Assembly (NCBI GenBank): GCA_009760855.2
Contig: WPIO01000014.1
Coordinates: forward strand, 6,972,501-7,034,500
Origin: Cristatella mucedo
Taxonomy: Eukaryota > Bryozoa > Phylactolaemata > Cristatellidae
Reading direction: 5' to 3'
DNA: 62,000 bases
Shown in pieces: positions 22,858 to 33,372 of this stretch. Position 1 is the stretch's first letter. Each line of letters starts with the position of its first letter. The notes below the pieces were generated by a model that saw only the letters and a program-made list of their open reading frames with translations, did no database searches and was not told the origin of the DNA. The position numbers were made by a program, and so were the translations under genes.

Positions 22858-23425
22858 ATCAGCTGTGATCAGGTGCGGACCTAAAAACGCACCCCGGAGG
22901 CACCCATTCCCTCAAAGGTTCACTGGATGATCGTTTTCCATTGACATAGGATCTCTGAATTCTTCCACTGTAATAAGACCTAAACCATTGCAACACAGTG
23001 CCTGCGGTGCCTAAGCGGGTCGACAGGCGCTCATCGTTGATTCGGGAACCCACGGTATCAAAAGCTGTGGAACTTACTTACTGTATTTTAATTTTGAGGC
23101 TGAGAGCTTAAAATGGTTTTCCACTTCTTGTTCCCGTGTCTTCGAGAGGAATGTCAGGAGGCAAATTGGGTAGAAGTTGCACCATTTCTCTCCTTATCCA
23201 GTGTTGAATTCTTAATAACCTGGCAGACAAATGCCTCTTTGAAAGATTCTGGGACATTAACTTGGGCTAATAACAGATTAACCAGATTTATAAAGTGCTC
23301 TCACTCCTGCAAAAAATATAGTAGCTTTCGAATGAAAGAAGCCTGGATTGACTCTTGGGGCTTGAAATCGAGAACACTTAAGCACATACTTAAGCACTCG
23401 AAAATGAGCTAAAGTCCTTGTAACT
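22858..23425 (-). pseudogene. LINE-A linker and RT fingers/palm, internally deleted
   Basis: Minus strand from 23425: linker motifs NLLLAQVNVPESFKEAFV and KNSTLDKE, then NFYPICLLTFLSKTRE, which corresponds to the RT entry NYRPISLLPFLSK of the clade. The sequence then jumps, near 23075-23090, to STAFDTVGSRINDERLSTRL, TVLQWFRSYYSGRIQRSYVN and KRSSSEPLREWVPPG. About 200 bases of fingers plus motif A are therefore deleted. It is a dead copy. Confidence 0.85.
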
Positions 23426-23699
23426 CCATTTCTACCAATTAATTGCTCTATTCGAGCTCTAGCCGACTCGTTGTAAGGTAAACTGTTTTAAAAACTAGCT
23501 GCTACTCCACAAAAATGAGAAAGGCTTTAACTGGTGTCTGACAGTACACAGACTAAATTAAAAAGGCTATCTTCTATTCCGTTGAATGCCGCGAGCATAC
23601 TTTAAATTAAACGATGGTTGACTAAAGAATTTGGCATATTTGAGCCGCACACGTCAGCAAAAATTAGGTCAGGAAGCACATGAAAACCATTAGTAGCTA
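23426..23699. other. unassigned, possibly LINE-A linker continuation
   Basis: The minus strand near 23435-23490 could encode a linker-like YNESARARIEQLIGRNG, but I cannot align it securely. Confidence 0.35.
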
Positions 23700-23955
23700 A
23701 ACAAAGCGTTGATAATAACAAACAATAACAATCATAACTATACACAATGTATACAGTGCCCAAAAAAACAAATCTTTCCCAGGCACTTAACAATTTCTGA
23801 AATAAAAGCCTGTCAATTGGTTAGGCAAAACTAGCACAGTTTCAGAACACACAGGCATGCAAAGGACAATTCGCTGGGAAGAACCAAAGGCTGTGGCTAA
23901 AGATTTTCAGCTTTTTTAAAAGTCGTCAAATCAGGAGATGGCGTAATCAGTCGGT
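23700..23955 (-). mobile_element. LINE-A 3' UTR and end of coding region, old
   Basis: AATAACAAACAATAACAATC, then GTGCCCAAAAAAACAAATCT and CCAGGCACTTAACAAT are a worn stem-loop in reverse complement. The 3' UTR follows and ends with TTTTAAAAGTCGTCAAATCA at 23917, the TSPDLTTFK region. SINE-B at 23955 truncates it. Confidence 0.8.
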
Positions 23956-24130
23956 CGCCCCTGGGTCTTAGCTCAGGGGGAAGGTGCTCGCTCCCTGTAT
24001 GAACCAGATCGTGGTTTCGAGTACTGTAGTTGGCAATCCTTTATTGCACACTACAAGCGGTAGTAGTAGTGGTTAAGACTCTTCTGCCGCCAATTTAATG
24101 AAGCTGCTAAATCAGATTTATTTTATTTTG
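23955..24130 (+). mobile_element. SINE-B copy
   Basis: A clear pol III head: GGTCTTAGCTCAGGGGG (A box, 23963-23980), then GTGGTTTCGAGTAC (B-box region near 24013). The tail TTGGCAATCCTTTATTGC, CTACAAGCGGTAGTAG, CTCTTCTGCCGCC and GAAGCTGCTAAATCAG is the SINE-B tail. Confidence 0.85.
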
Positions 24131-24261
24131 TTTAATCAATTACAGGCTTTGGGAGTAAAGTAAATGAAGGAGCGGTTTTCAGGGGACTTGACTTTAGGGG
24201 CGCATACAAACGACCGTAGTACTTGCTCGAATAGGTTTGGCCCATCTCAGCAAAAAGTCTA
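24131..24261. other. unassigned spacer
   Basis: Nothing recognised. Confidence 0.4.
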
Positions 24262-24425
24262 ACAATATAATAAAATAAAACAATACATTTGTAAAACGCC
24301 CTCAGAGAACTTGATCTATTTCTTGGCAATTTACACATGCTGTAAAGGAATCATGATCGAATTGTCATGCCCAATTTGTCAACAAGCATAACATGTTTGG
24401 AGGCGATATGCACAGGGTAAGTAAC
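24262..24425 (-). mobile_element. LINE-A 3' UTR fragment
   Basis: AAAATAAAACAATACATTTG, AACGCCCTCAGAGAACTTGA, CTTGGCAATTTACACATGCT and GGCGATATGCACAGGGT follow the reversed LINE-A 3' end. Truncated near 24425. Confidence 0.88.
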
Positions 24426-24535
24426 AATGAGTTAAATAATGCAGGACCTGCTTTATATGAAGGGGGTCATCTGCAAGCAAGACTTTGTATCAGCTGTCTC
24501 TCAAAATCAGAAGCAGCCGATTCGTAAGTCAAGAA

Positions 24536-24556
24536 TTACATTACATTACATTACAC
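24536..24556. repeat. (ATTAC)n run at the 5' edge of LINE-B
   Basis: Three to four ATTAC units, the same unit that forms the 3' tail of this LINE-B copy at 25495-25527. Confidence 0.9.
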
Positions 24557-24748
24557 TAGCTCCTTAGTTCTGTCTCGGCTTAATTATTGTAGTTCCCCTT
24601 TGGCTGGGCTACCAAAGAAACCTATCAGGCCACTGCAGCTGACTATGAATACGGCTGCAAGACGAGTCTTCAAGTCCCAGAGGTTTGAGCACGTGTCTTC
24701 TTTGCTAAAAGAGCGAGGATGGATGCCGGTTGAGCAACGGATACAGAG
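24557..24748 (+). mobile_element. LINE-B C-terminal coding part, 5' half of interrupted copy
   Basis: The plus strand encodes SLVLSRLNYCSSPLAGLP, then IRPLQLTMNTAARRVF, and SLLKERGWMPVEQRIQ, the region after the RT catalytic core in CR1/L2-type LINEs (SRLDYCNSLLAGLP, then NSAARLV, then LHWLPV). It differs from LINE-A throughout, so it is a second family. It is cut at 24748 by a LINE-A insertion and resumes at 25026. Confidence 0.85.
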
Positions 24749-25020
24749 AACCTATTTAGGACAGCATTTAGTGGGTCCCTGTGATTCGTCCTTGATGTGC
24801 TTATGCGTGCTGACACTGTGCATGCTGCCACTAACCACATTTGCATGCTCACCCTATGCATGTCACCCCTAACCATATTATTCATTTTGTTTGTTTTTCA
24901 AGCATGATTTTACTTATCATTCAATTGCATTTCACTTTACAGCAAATGTAAAGCGCCTAGAGAGAGATTAAGTTCTCTGAGGGCGCTTTATCAAGTGAAT
25001 TATTATTATTATTATTATTA
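24749..25020 (+). mobile_element. young LINE-A insertion inside LINE-B
   Basis: This is a 5'-truncated LINE-A 3' end starting AACCTATTTAGGACAGC, with the UTR AGTGGGTCCCTGTGATTCG, a perfect stem-loop (24952-24987) and (ATT)n at 25000-25020. Flanks TACAGAG (24742-24748) and TATAGAG (25019-25025) look like a 7-bp target duplication with one mismatch. Nearly identical to the UTR at 46975-47215. Confidence 0.95.
24952..24987 (+). other. LINE-A 3'-terminal stem-loop, consensus-like
   Basis: AGCGCC (24952-24957) pairs with GGCGCT (24982-24987), and AGAGA (24961-24965) with TCTCT (24974-24978), leaving a short AT-rich loop. It is the cleanest example of the hairpin shared by LINE-A and, in altered spelling, SINE-A. 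Confidence 0.85.
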
Positions 25021-25025
25021 TAGAG

Positions 25026-25527
25026 CAAAGTTCTTACGCTGACCCACAAGATCCGCCACGGCTTGGCTCCTTCGTACCTAGCTGAACTGCTGCATCAGTT
25101 TCAGCCTCTTCGAGCCCTCAGGTGTTTTGTGGACAGTAAATTAGCTGTTCCATTCTTCCGCTTAAAGACCGTTGGCGCACAGAAGCTTTAGCTCTGCAGG
25201 TCCTAGAGAGTGGAACTCACTTCCACAATTCTTACGCAACGACAACTACTCTCTTACTGCCGACTATGGCTCATCCTTTACATCGGTCCTGAGCTGCTAC
25301 TTCCATGCTAATCACTACCTCAACTTTTCTCCTGACTCTGCTATGCTTCCCACTTTCTCTTTGTTGCGTAAGACGAAGTCTGTTGGCTACCGAATGCGTA
25401 CCGAAAGCGGCTTAGGCTGTGTGTGGGCTATGCAAAACTCTCCTGCGTAACATCCACATAGTCTGTATGACTTTGTGGAGTTACAGCCGGAGATACAATA
25501 CATTACGTTACATTACATTACATTACA
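25026..25527 (+). mobile_element. LINE-B C-terminus, 3' UTR and (ATTAC)n tail
   Basis: After removal of the LINE-A insert, the frame from 24748 continues in phase as AAA GTT CTT ACG CTG, giving KVLTLTHKIRHGLAPSYLAE, the expected LINE C-terminal motif. Later VPFFRLKTVGAQ and WNSLPQFLRN (the WN-LP motif) are present with frame breaks. The 3' UTR has GTTGGCTACCGAATGCGTAC, GGCTTAGGCTGTG, CAAAACTCTCCTGCGTAAC and CTTTGTGGAGTTACAG, and ends in ATTAC repeats (25495-25527). Confidence 0.85.
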
Positions 25528-25924
25528 AGAACAACGGCCCAGGAACATTCTGAAAGAGCGTTACCCTCTCCCGTGGCTCTGCCATGTCTTTATATTGGAG
25601 TAAGCAAGTCATCTCCCCTAAATTTTCCAGGCACCTCATCTGAGCCGCTAGCGAATCGTTTGATTGAATTGCGAATAGACAAACTTTTTTTGTAAAGCAC
25701 CAAGCTAAGCTCAGAGGAAAATCGAGGCATGCTGTTGCTTCGTATGATGGTGCCACACGACCCCAGGCTAGAAGCTCCGTAAAGGTGTTCCTTCTGGGGC
25801 CGATTCCGTGCACGGTGCTGAGAAGGTACGCAGATGATTTGGAGCAGTCCATTGCAGCTCATTTCCTGCAAGGGCTGCTTGCTCAGACGCTGCGTACAAA
25901 GGGCCAGGTCTTAAATGTTACATC
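25528..25924. other. unassigned stretch
   Basis: Minus frames of 93-109 codons (25523-25871) and a 64-codon plus frame have no recognisable family. Nothing else seen. Confidence 0.4.
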
Positions 25925-26107
25925 TGTGATAGGCCAGGAGTTAAGATGTTCGTTCTTCACGATCGACGTCGTGGGTTAGAATCCTGCAGCCCCAACATCT
26001 TCATGCTGGGCGATTCTTTATTGCCAACTGTAAGCGGTGGTGATGGCATAAAAGGCTCCTCTGCCGTAATACAAGTGAGACTGTGAAATCAGCTGTGATT
26101 TTATTTG
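25925..26107 (+). mobile_element. SINE-B copy
   Basis: The tRNA-like head is eroded, but the B box region GTCGTGGGTTAGAATCC (25969-25985) and the complete tail GGCGATTCTTTATTGCC, AACTGTAAGCGGTGGTGATG, AAAAGGCTCCTCTGCCG, ATCAGCTGTGATTTTATTTG are present. Confidence 0.82.
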
Positions 26108-27329
26108 ATCCGGGCTATTCTGAAGAAGCGGCTGTCGGTGCCGAAGTGCCCAGCTCGTCGAAGAACTGCATCTTGCCTTGGCTGCTTTTTGCAGTTCAAA
26201 TATCTAGTGAAGTCGTCCTCAGCCAGCAGCGAAAGTGCATGGCTGCCTCACCCAGGAAGTAAGTTACGAAAGTCACTGTCAGCGGCGCCGCCACAGTGGG
26301 TGATGGCAACCTTGGCCCCACCGACGGCCAATTTGCATAGTAGCCTTATGGTGTCGTAAATCCCCTTAATTCGGTGGAGTGAGTCTCCAATAATGGGTCC
26401 TGGTTGCCTGGTTACCACTGTGGTGGAAGTTTAACGATTCAAAAGCTCATCGCACGCAGGCAGCTAATGTCCCGACTCCAAAGCGGACAGCATTGGATGC
26501 GAAAACAAGCGCAAAGTTATCAGAACGTGTATTTTACGTCGCCAGCTCATGCCATTCTGCCGAAGCCCCTCCTCCACCTGCGAGCAGGAACCAGCGCTTA
26601 CAATGTCGACTTCGAGGCAGGGATTGCTTGCTTGTGCGTGCCAAGAAGTATTCATGGCGAAGGCTGTAACTGCAGAACCAATGAGACTCCGTGCTCTCGA
26701 TCGTTCTAGCACTTTGTTGACCGATCAAGGCACGAGGTACGGTCCAGCAGCTCTATTCTCGGTACCAAAACAAATTTTGGCACCGAGTTTGACCGGGCGT
26801 TGCCACACTAAAATGGGACGGCTGTAGCATGTCCCTTCAGCCTTCCCAGACCTTCGAGACAGCGTCCCACTAGGAGTCGCACATGCCGCTCCTGGTGGCT
26901 GTCCTGCGACATGGTTCGGAAGTACTGATAGTGCACGCAGGTCTCGAAAAATACAGGGCAGTTTGTTAACACGAGTTGGCACTGATCAGTGCATTCATTG
27001 CAAGGCAATCCGTCATTGACCCCGAAGGGGAGGTAGTCCAACAACTTCACCGCCTGTTGTTTTTTGGGGGCGTCCGAGGTCTCTCTGTTCGCTCGACGAC
27101 AGTTGAGTATCAAAGTTCCTAGCAAACCAGGTGGCTTCGCAGCCGTTGTTCTTGTTGCGGCGGTGGTCTGCGCCGATACTCCCGGCTAAACGTCTTGGGC
27201 GGTAGGGTAAGCCTGCTGTTCTGCGACCTTCAGGGATTCTCACGGTGCCTGAAATTCAGACGATGATGCTTGAGGAGCCGCATGGTGTTCCGGCTTGTAA
27301 GGCGTGTGCTGGCTGACTTCTGCTCCAAG
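26108..27329. other. unassigned, flanks a Gypsy remnant; possible repeat R6 at 26290-26440
   Basis: Downstream (on minus) of the integrase remnant, so this may hold the 3' UTR and LTR of the same Gypsy element, but I could not define LTR ends. The segment around 26330-26440 (TTGCATAGTAGC, CTGTGGTGGAAGTTTAACGA) resembles 30195-30260 (CTGCATAGTAGC, TTGTGGTGGAAGCCTAGCGA). Overlapping frames of 80-105 codons carry no motif I know. Confidence 0.4.
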
Positions 27330-28235
27330 TCGGGCGTGCTTCTGTTGGTTTACCATCAACCTCACCATTTTAGCCGTCTTCTGCTTTCTCCTGCTGGCTC
27401 TTCCTTCCAGCGGGGCAGAAAGTTATGGTGGGCTACCAAGTGGCCTCGCCCTGCCAATCTTAATAAGTTATCAAAGGTGTCTGACTTTACAGTTGACAAT
27501 GTTAGGGACCCTCCAGGAGCATTTTCCCTGGCCATTGGCCAGTTTCTTAGCTAGACCTTTTCTCCCTCCTGAAACGGAATTAAGGTGATTTTCAGTTGTG
27601 TTAACACGAGGTTGCTCCTCATCGCTTCAGCTAGTCAGTCACGGACTCAAAGCTTGTCGCCAGTCGTGCCGTATATGGTATGTTTCTCACTCCATCCTGA
27701 CATGGCACACCATCAGTGTGTGGTCTAGGCACTGTAATGTCACAGGGTACTCGTGGTATGCGAAGCTGGAATACCAGTTAAATGATTGATGGTCGAATGC
27801 TCGATTGCACGTACGTGTTGTCTGCGAAGCGAACGTACAGCTCAGAAACGTCCCAAACTTGCAGATCGTCTCGGATGGGAAGTAGAAGTAAGTAGCCGAT
27901 GGTTCTATCGGATCTTTCGACTCTAACATTAAGGGCTGGGTGAGAAACTCTCGGGCGAACTTTCTTGACATGCGATGAACGACGACTATCTTGGATAAGG
28001 CAAGACTCAATTTCGGAGCCTTATTTTGCTGGCAAGACTGCAAGGCACGTTTAGACCTACACCCGAAATGGTTGACAAAAGCATCAGTCAAAGTCTTAGT
28101 TCACTCGTTTTCTAGTGGAATGTATTCGGAGAAGTAATCATATTCTAGCACCCAATAATAATTTCTTGTTGACGTCACCGACAACCTTCCCTCCATATCA
28201 ATCTGGATGCATTCGAATGGTTTGGTTGGTAATGA
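27330..28235 (-). pseudogene. Gypsy-type LTR retrotransposon integrase, broken
   Basis: Integrase inserts retroelement cDNA into chromosomes. The minus strand begins with LPTKPFECIQIDMEGRLSV, with the first catalytic Asp of the D,D-35-E core at about 28197-28199, then YYWVLEYDYFSEYIPLENE. After frame changes come GSEIESCLIQD (the region of the second Asp; the DQG signature reads K-stop-G), then VRVERSDRTIGYLL with the VER Glu retained, and IRDDLQVWDVSELY (27850-27925). A C-terminal tail near 27560-27340 reads FQEGEKVWLRNWP then VAHHNFLPRWKEE, resembling the module after the core in Gypsy integrases. RT, RNase H and gag are not seen. The upstream end is replaced by a LINE-A fragment. Multiple stops make it a pseudogene. 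Confidence 0.82.
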
Positions 28236-28452
28236 AATTCCTATATGGATGGCAACAAATTTTCTTAAATTGGATGACGACAAAACCAACTTACTAATTA
28301 GGGGAAAACCTAGTGTGATTCAGAAATTTGAAAGGTTAACGCTCACAATCGGCTTTGTCAGCATATGTCCAGTTGAATCAGCACGAAATCTATTTAGGTG
28401 TCCTTTTCCAAAGTGACCTTTCATTAGACGACCACATCAGCTCCATGGTCTA
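28236..28452 (+). mobile_element. LINE-A RT fragment
   Basis: The plus strand encodes IWMATNFLKLDDDKTNLL, RGKPSVIQKFERLTLTIG and ISPVESARN-like CPVESARN, then SDLSLDDHIS after a frameshift. Same region as residues 203-266 of the frame at 2193. It joins the Gypsy remnant directly, so one interrupted the other or both are recombined debris. Confidence 0.9.
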
Positions 28453-28680
28453 AACTGCCAGCGGTCCTCATCAAGACACAGGCTAGTCTAACATGTAAGC
28501 CCACCATAAAGCAAATCAATCAACCTGAGAGTGGTTAAGATTGAACCATAAACTACAAACAGTTTGTCTGTATAGCACTGTAGAAAACCTAAATATCAAT
28601 CCACACCTTTTACTACTCGCTGCGGGAGAATAAATGGTGAAAGTTTAATGAGTTGCATGATATCATAGACAAGTACAAGT
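28453..28680. other. unassigned spacer
   Basis: Nothing secure; AGTTTGTCTGTATAGCACTG near 28561 faintly resembles a SINE-A/LINE-A tail. Confidence 0.35.
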
Positions 28681-28778
28681 AAAGATTAGCTGATTCAATA
28701 GCCTCATTTTTTAAGTAGCAGTAAAGAGTCTTAACGGCTTTCACTACCGTTTGCAGTGGGCAAAAAAGAATTGACCCA
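28681..28778 (-). mobile_element. SINE-B tail fragment
   Basis: GATTAGCTGATTCAATAGCC, AAGAGTCTTAACGGC and TTTGCAGTGGGCAAAAAAGA match the reversed SINE-B tail. The head is absent. Confidence 0.75.
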
Positions 28779-31700
28779 ATCAAAAAAAACCAGCCAACAA
28801 CCTGTGCCAAGAAGAGTGAGCACCTTACACATAAACTATGACTTACGAACCGAACAAGCACGCACAAGCAAACCAGTACCCTATTCCTTTGCAGCATTCG
28901 CAAAGTGCCCAGAAAGATACATTTATTGCTCTGAAGCCGCTACAGAAATGTCTTATTGTTATAAGATCATTCGTATCATTGTGCCAGCGCCAACACGCCT
29001 AAGCAGAAACGAAGACCCCCAGAGCTTTCGGTTATCAAGATCTCTGGCTAGTAAAATCTACTTAGCCATGAAATGAGAAGTATGTGCAGCACAAAACAAC
29101 AACATTGGCAAGTTCAATAGGCGAATTGAACGCTGAGTGGGATAGACGTATCTTTAGCCCAGACTTGATGGATCCAAGGTTATGAAAGGTCACGAAAGTA
29201 ACTGATAGTGATTTCAGGACTTTCGATACACGCGAGCTGAAGATTCTTGTGCACTGCACGATTTCAATTTAGTGCGAGGCATTGAGAGGTGAGTTTAAGA
29301 GTGCACTGAATGAGCAAGGAGGTTAGATTGGTAAGCTGGTGCAGTCAGTTAAGTGTGAGCTGGTGCAGTCAGATAAGCCGGACAAAGGAATTGAAAAAAT
29401 TAGACTCGAAGCTTGCTAGGGACATATAGCTCAGACAGAACGGGCGTCGTGTGTCAGCAGTGTCGCTGACGGCATGCACGCCAAGCCAATACGTTGTGCA
29501 CTAGTTACGTATGATCTAGTTCCCTGGCAAGGAGTTTGGATGCGTGAACTAGGTTGGCCTACTCTCTTCTAAGCAGGCCCTGACTTTGGAGATGTTCCTT
29601 AGCAGAAGATGGGCCGACTGTGGGGGATATGTGTAGCATACCGCCCAGGAAAGTCGTCAGCGAATAATTGCGGCGAGGTGGAGTCTGGAGAGCACAGCGT
29701 AATGCTGGCTAGAGCTTCGCTGCTTCCAGCCCGCCTTCATCCCTGGAGCAAACGGCAACTGGGCGATCGACCGCTGGTAGGCGGCTGCAAGTGACCCTGC
29801 AGTTGCTATAGTGATCCGTCCTCCGATAGCCGAGGCCGTGCCGTGCGCACAGAAGTTCCAAAAATTGGAGCGACCGGAGGCCGCCTGCCATTGGTCCGAG
29901 TACCCTAAAAGAATTCGCCTCGAGACTCATATGGTCCCGCAACCTTAGGGTTAACTATCCACGGTTCCACCCATTAGGTATCGAGACTACAGTTTCTTTG
30001 GTACTCAATGCAGAGCTTTAAAGCTTTGGCTTTAAATTTCATAGCATGCGTTCAAGCCGAATCCCGCAGTACTACTTCAACGTGCGTTGATATTTGGAAA
30101 CTGGGTACCAAGTGGCAGTAATTAGTACTCCTGCTGAGTGAAGTAGGTCAAGTGCAAGAAGGGGGAAATCCCACGACCGGCCAGCCGCTGCATAGTAGCT
30201 AACCGAGTCGCCATCTGACTGCTTGGGTATGCTATTGTGGTGGAAGCCTAGCGATGCCAACAAGTGTGCTACCATGCTGGTCCAAAGCATCGCTCTGGCC
30301 GGACGTGCAGAAGATTGATTCAAAGTGGTCTAAATGGCTGAAAAACCTCACTTGCTCATCTGGGTCAGAGTATAAGGATAGCTAGTAGTCAATTCCTAGT
30401 GTTAAGCCAGGCTCGACCAGAAACTGGTTCTGAGAATAATCTCATATCAAAATTTGAAGATCATGCCACGAATCGCAGTTTTGGTGAATCCATGCATTAC
30501 ATGCGTGCTTCAAATATAAATTGCAAAAAACCTTTTAATTTAAACTCTCAAAGCAATCTGACTTTAAAAGTTGTTTGAAGCTCTTAGGACAACTTGAAGT
30601 GTCGAGATGAAAATAAAAATGAGGCTCGTGCAAGTCGTATCTGCGTTTGCTTTTACAAGTGCACAGTAGCATCAATATGATAGTCCAAAATGGCCCGTGT
30701 TATTTTTGAAGATTAAGAAGATTACCACCTCTCTAGAATTCTACACCTTTACTCCGCCACCTTCAGGTATTGTTGTATGCCTTTGAAATTCTAGAAAGGT
30801 TATCTTTATGTGTGTGACCCCCTTAATAACCCGAGAATCCTTACAGACTTTTGAAGTTTGTAATCATCACAGTTACATGCCAAAATGTTATGGAAAACTC
30901 AATCGCGAATAGTAGCATACTTACATTACGCTATTCTAGCCTGCATCAGTGAACAATTATTAGAGAAAATTAAACTTTTCTTTGGAAGGTATGAGCCATC
31001 CTCACCGTTGGCCATGCTAAGAGCTTTTATTAATGGAGCAAAATCTGCACAAGAGAAAGAGTAACCTTATTTCAAAATTATATCTAGTTATTGTAAAACT
31101 ATTTTAGTTGTTTTTTAAAATGAACCAGAAAACAAAAAAATTTAATGAAATGTATTTGCAAGCGCCACGTAGTGAACTGGCATTGCGTTGTATGCAGGGA
31201 ACGTACAGGCGCCGTCTTTAAATTTATATTAACCACGTCTTTTGTCCTGCAAAGAATCACGGGCATGTTATATTTATAAATTTCCGTCGCTTATCAAAGG
31301 CTGGCGCAGCAAGACTTCGGGTTGGTCACGCTCTCTCTGGCTAAAATGCTAAAATACTTTAACTCAGCGGAATTCAAGCACTTCAGGGGAAGATTTCAGG
31401 CGGAAGCGCCGGAAGCGTCCAGTCGGGCGACTGCCGGAAGGAGATCGAAGTTCAGAGCGAGCGCTGCTTCTGCTGGAATTCTACGGTCGACCTTTTAAAA
31501 ACCCTTTCAACTTCATAGTCTCGCGAAGTTTTAGCATTTTCATGTTCGATTTCGCCTACGAGTGTGCATGTTGCAGCTAGATGTGCATGTTAGAACATTA
31601 TCCCCCTATTTTGAACATTAAACAAGCAAAGAGCACTTACAAGCTTTCGCATTCCTGCGAAGGTTTCGCCTGAGACAATGCTGACTAAGTGAAATGATTA

Positions 31701-31794
31701 GCTCTACAACCTGACTGGAACTTACTTGCTAGGTTCGAAGTTTTAATTTACGAATTTGGCTGATCTGCCACAACTCGTTCCTGTTTATATTATA
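28779..31794. other. 3-kb unassigned stretch; possible R6 copy at 30195-30310
   Basis: Mostly AT-rich from 30400 on, with no recognisable gene, tRNA or transposon domain. A 24-bp near-tandem duplication of AGCTGGTGCAGTCAG(T/A)TAAG lies at 29336-29386. An R6-like segment is near 30195-30310. A 106-codon plus frame (28756-29076) is unrecognised. Confidence 0.4.
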
Positions 31795-32350
31795 TGAATT
31801 GCAGCAGGGAGACTGGGTTGAAGCTCTAACAGTTCGCTTAGTAAAGTGTTGCTTTCTTAACGAGTGGCATGACTACAGCATTTTTAAAGATTCAGGGACA
31901 AGACCTAAGTCTAAGGATGCATTTATTATCTTAATTATGCATGGCAGTAGAAGGGCTGCGCATCTTAGAAGTAGGGCAGCAGGAATAGGATCTAAATGCG
32001 TAGCAGTATCTTTTGACTGGAAGATAAATTTCAAGATGAGCTCACTTGTGGCAAGCTTGCATTCAGACATTAAAGTGCCTCACGGAATTGAGGAAGATGT
32101 GTTCTTTGGGGATGTTATTGAATGTGAGGAATCTAGTGAGAATTTTGTCTTCTCAAGGACGGACAATCTGATCTTGTCAATCTTTTGCTTGCAAAAAAGC
32201 TAGAGAAGCAGTCAAAAAGATTCCCAAAAGGATAACTAGATAAGGAGCTAACCTAGGAGGGGTTAAGGACATGATAGATGGTTGACAGCAGCATTTTTGG
32301 ATTATACATGCGTGATTCGACAATTTTTTAGAGAAGCTAGACATGGCCTT
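31795..32350 (-). mobile_element. LINE-A linker fragment
   Basis: Minus strand from 32350: AGCTTCTCTAAAAAATTGTC, CAACCATCTATCATGTCC and CTCCTAGGTTAGCTCCTTAT align with 53660-53760 of another LINE-A copy. Further on, the frame ATHLDPIPAALLLRCAALLL, CIIKIINASLDLGLVPESLK (32020-31875) is the classic pre-RT block of L2/CR1 LINEs (LDPIPT-LL, LLP-IT-IIN-SL, FP-SLK). It ends around KRTVRAST near 31815. Confidence 0.88.
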
Positions 32351-32519
32351 TTCTGGGATGGATTGGTAGGATGTACAGCAGTCAAGCCGCATTCATTCAT
32401 GCCAGCCGTCAGTCACTTCAGCGCATTCTCCTCTTTGCTCATTTGTGTTGGCTGTCAAATCAAGCAGGGCAGGAAAGCGACGAGACGACAAGCAATGCCG
32501 CCGTAGCTGTTCTCTCGCG

Positions 32520-32522
<3 letters not shown>
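32351..32522. other. unassigned spacer
   Basis: Nothing recognised. Confidence 0.4.

Positions 32523-32602
<80 letters not shown>
32523..32602. repeat. (TC)n microsatellite
   Basis: Forty uninterrupted TC units. Frames rich in Ser/Leu or Arg/Glu across it are artefacts. Confidence 0.98.
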
Positions 32603-32607
<5 letters not shown>

Positions 32608-33184
32608 TAACCTGACTTGCCTCTGGTGGGTTCGGAGCTGCAAGCAGGCCCGTTATCGGACTCTCTATGTGGTAGCAGCAGCAGACTGGCTTGAACTCGC
32701 CGCCACTTCTAGTGAATGCCAAGCAGTAACTCGGATTGACGCAGGTTCACTAAAATGGTCGGCGTGGGAAACCGGTCGTTGCAGGGGCCAGGCGGCCCTT
32801 ATTCCCGACACGTGAGACTTACCAAATCAGCTTACAAAACGATCAAAAAGTAATTACGTGCGTCTAATTCATCGCTACAAGTGCTCATCCAGCTCAAACT
32901 ACAGTAGCTTGATACACGTTTTGCTGTGTGGCCAGCAAGCGTAAAGCGAGTGCAAAGAGTGAAAGGCTGCGACTTACGACGCCACAATAAGGAGTAAATC
33001 TGGAGGATGCCTTTTTACTGAGACCTAACTCGATCGGAGATTAGAGATGAGTCAAGTACTACTGGTAAATTAGGCCACAAAAAATTCAGCCAAACCTTGG
33101 GTGAATTAACACACTAGGATCCATTTGACACAATTGTTGCATCGCTTCCTGCATAAAGATTTCCTAAAATTCGCTAACTTCTCA
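32603..33184. other. unassigned stretch
   Basis: Nothing recognised. Confidence 0.4.
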
Positions 33185-33372
33185 TGCCCAAGAGTCATCA
33201 TACTGGCCACATTTACACGTTGACAGTGTGCAAGTCACCTTTAACCATGTTAAGCTTGCTGAGATGGTGAATGTTACCACTTATCATTTGATCACACTTC
33301 CTTTACAGCATATGTAAAGTGCTTAAACAGAGATCAAGTTCTCTTACTGCACAATGCAATTGTATTATTATC
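33185..33372 (+). mobile_element. LINE-A 3' UTR, old
   Basis: ACATTTACACGTTGACAGTG, ACCTTTAACCATGTTA, CTTATCATTTGATCACAC, CTTTACAGCATATGTAAAG, then a weakened stem-loop (AGTGC...GCAC) and ATTATTATCATTATT. Confidence 0.85.

Noticed and set aside
32371-32722. Ser/Leu and Arg/Glu frames
   Set aside because: Same artefact over the (TC)40 run.
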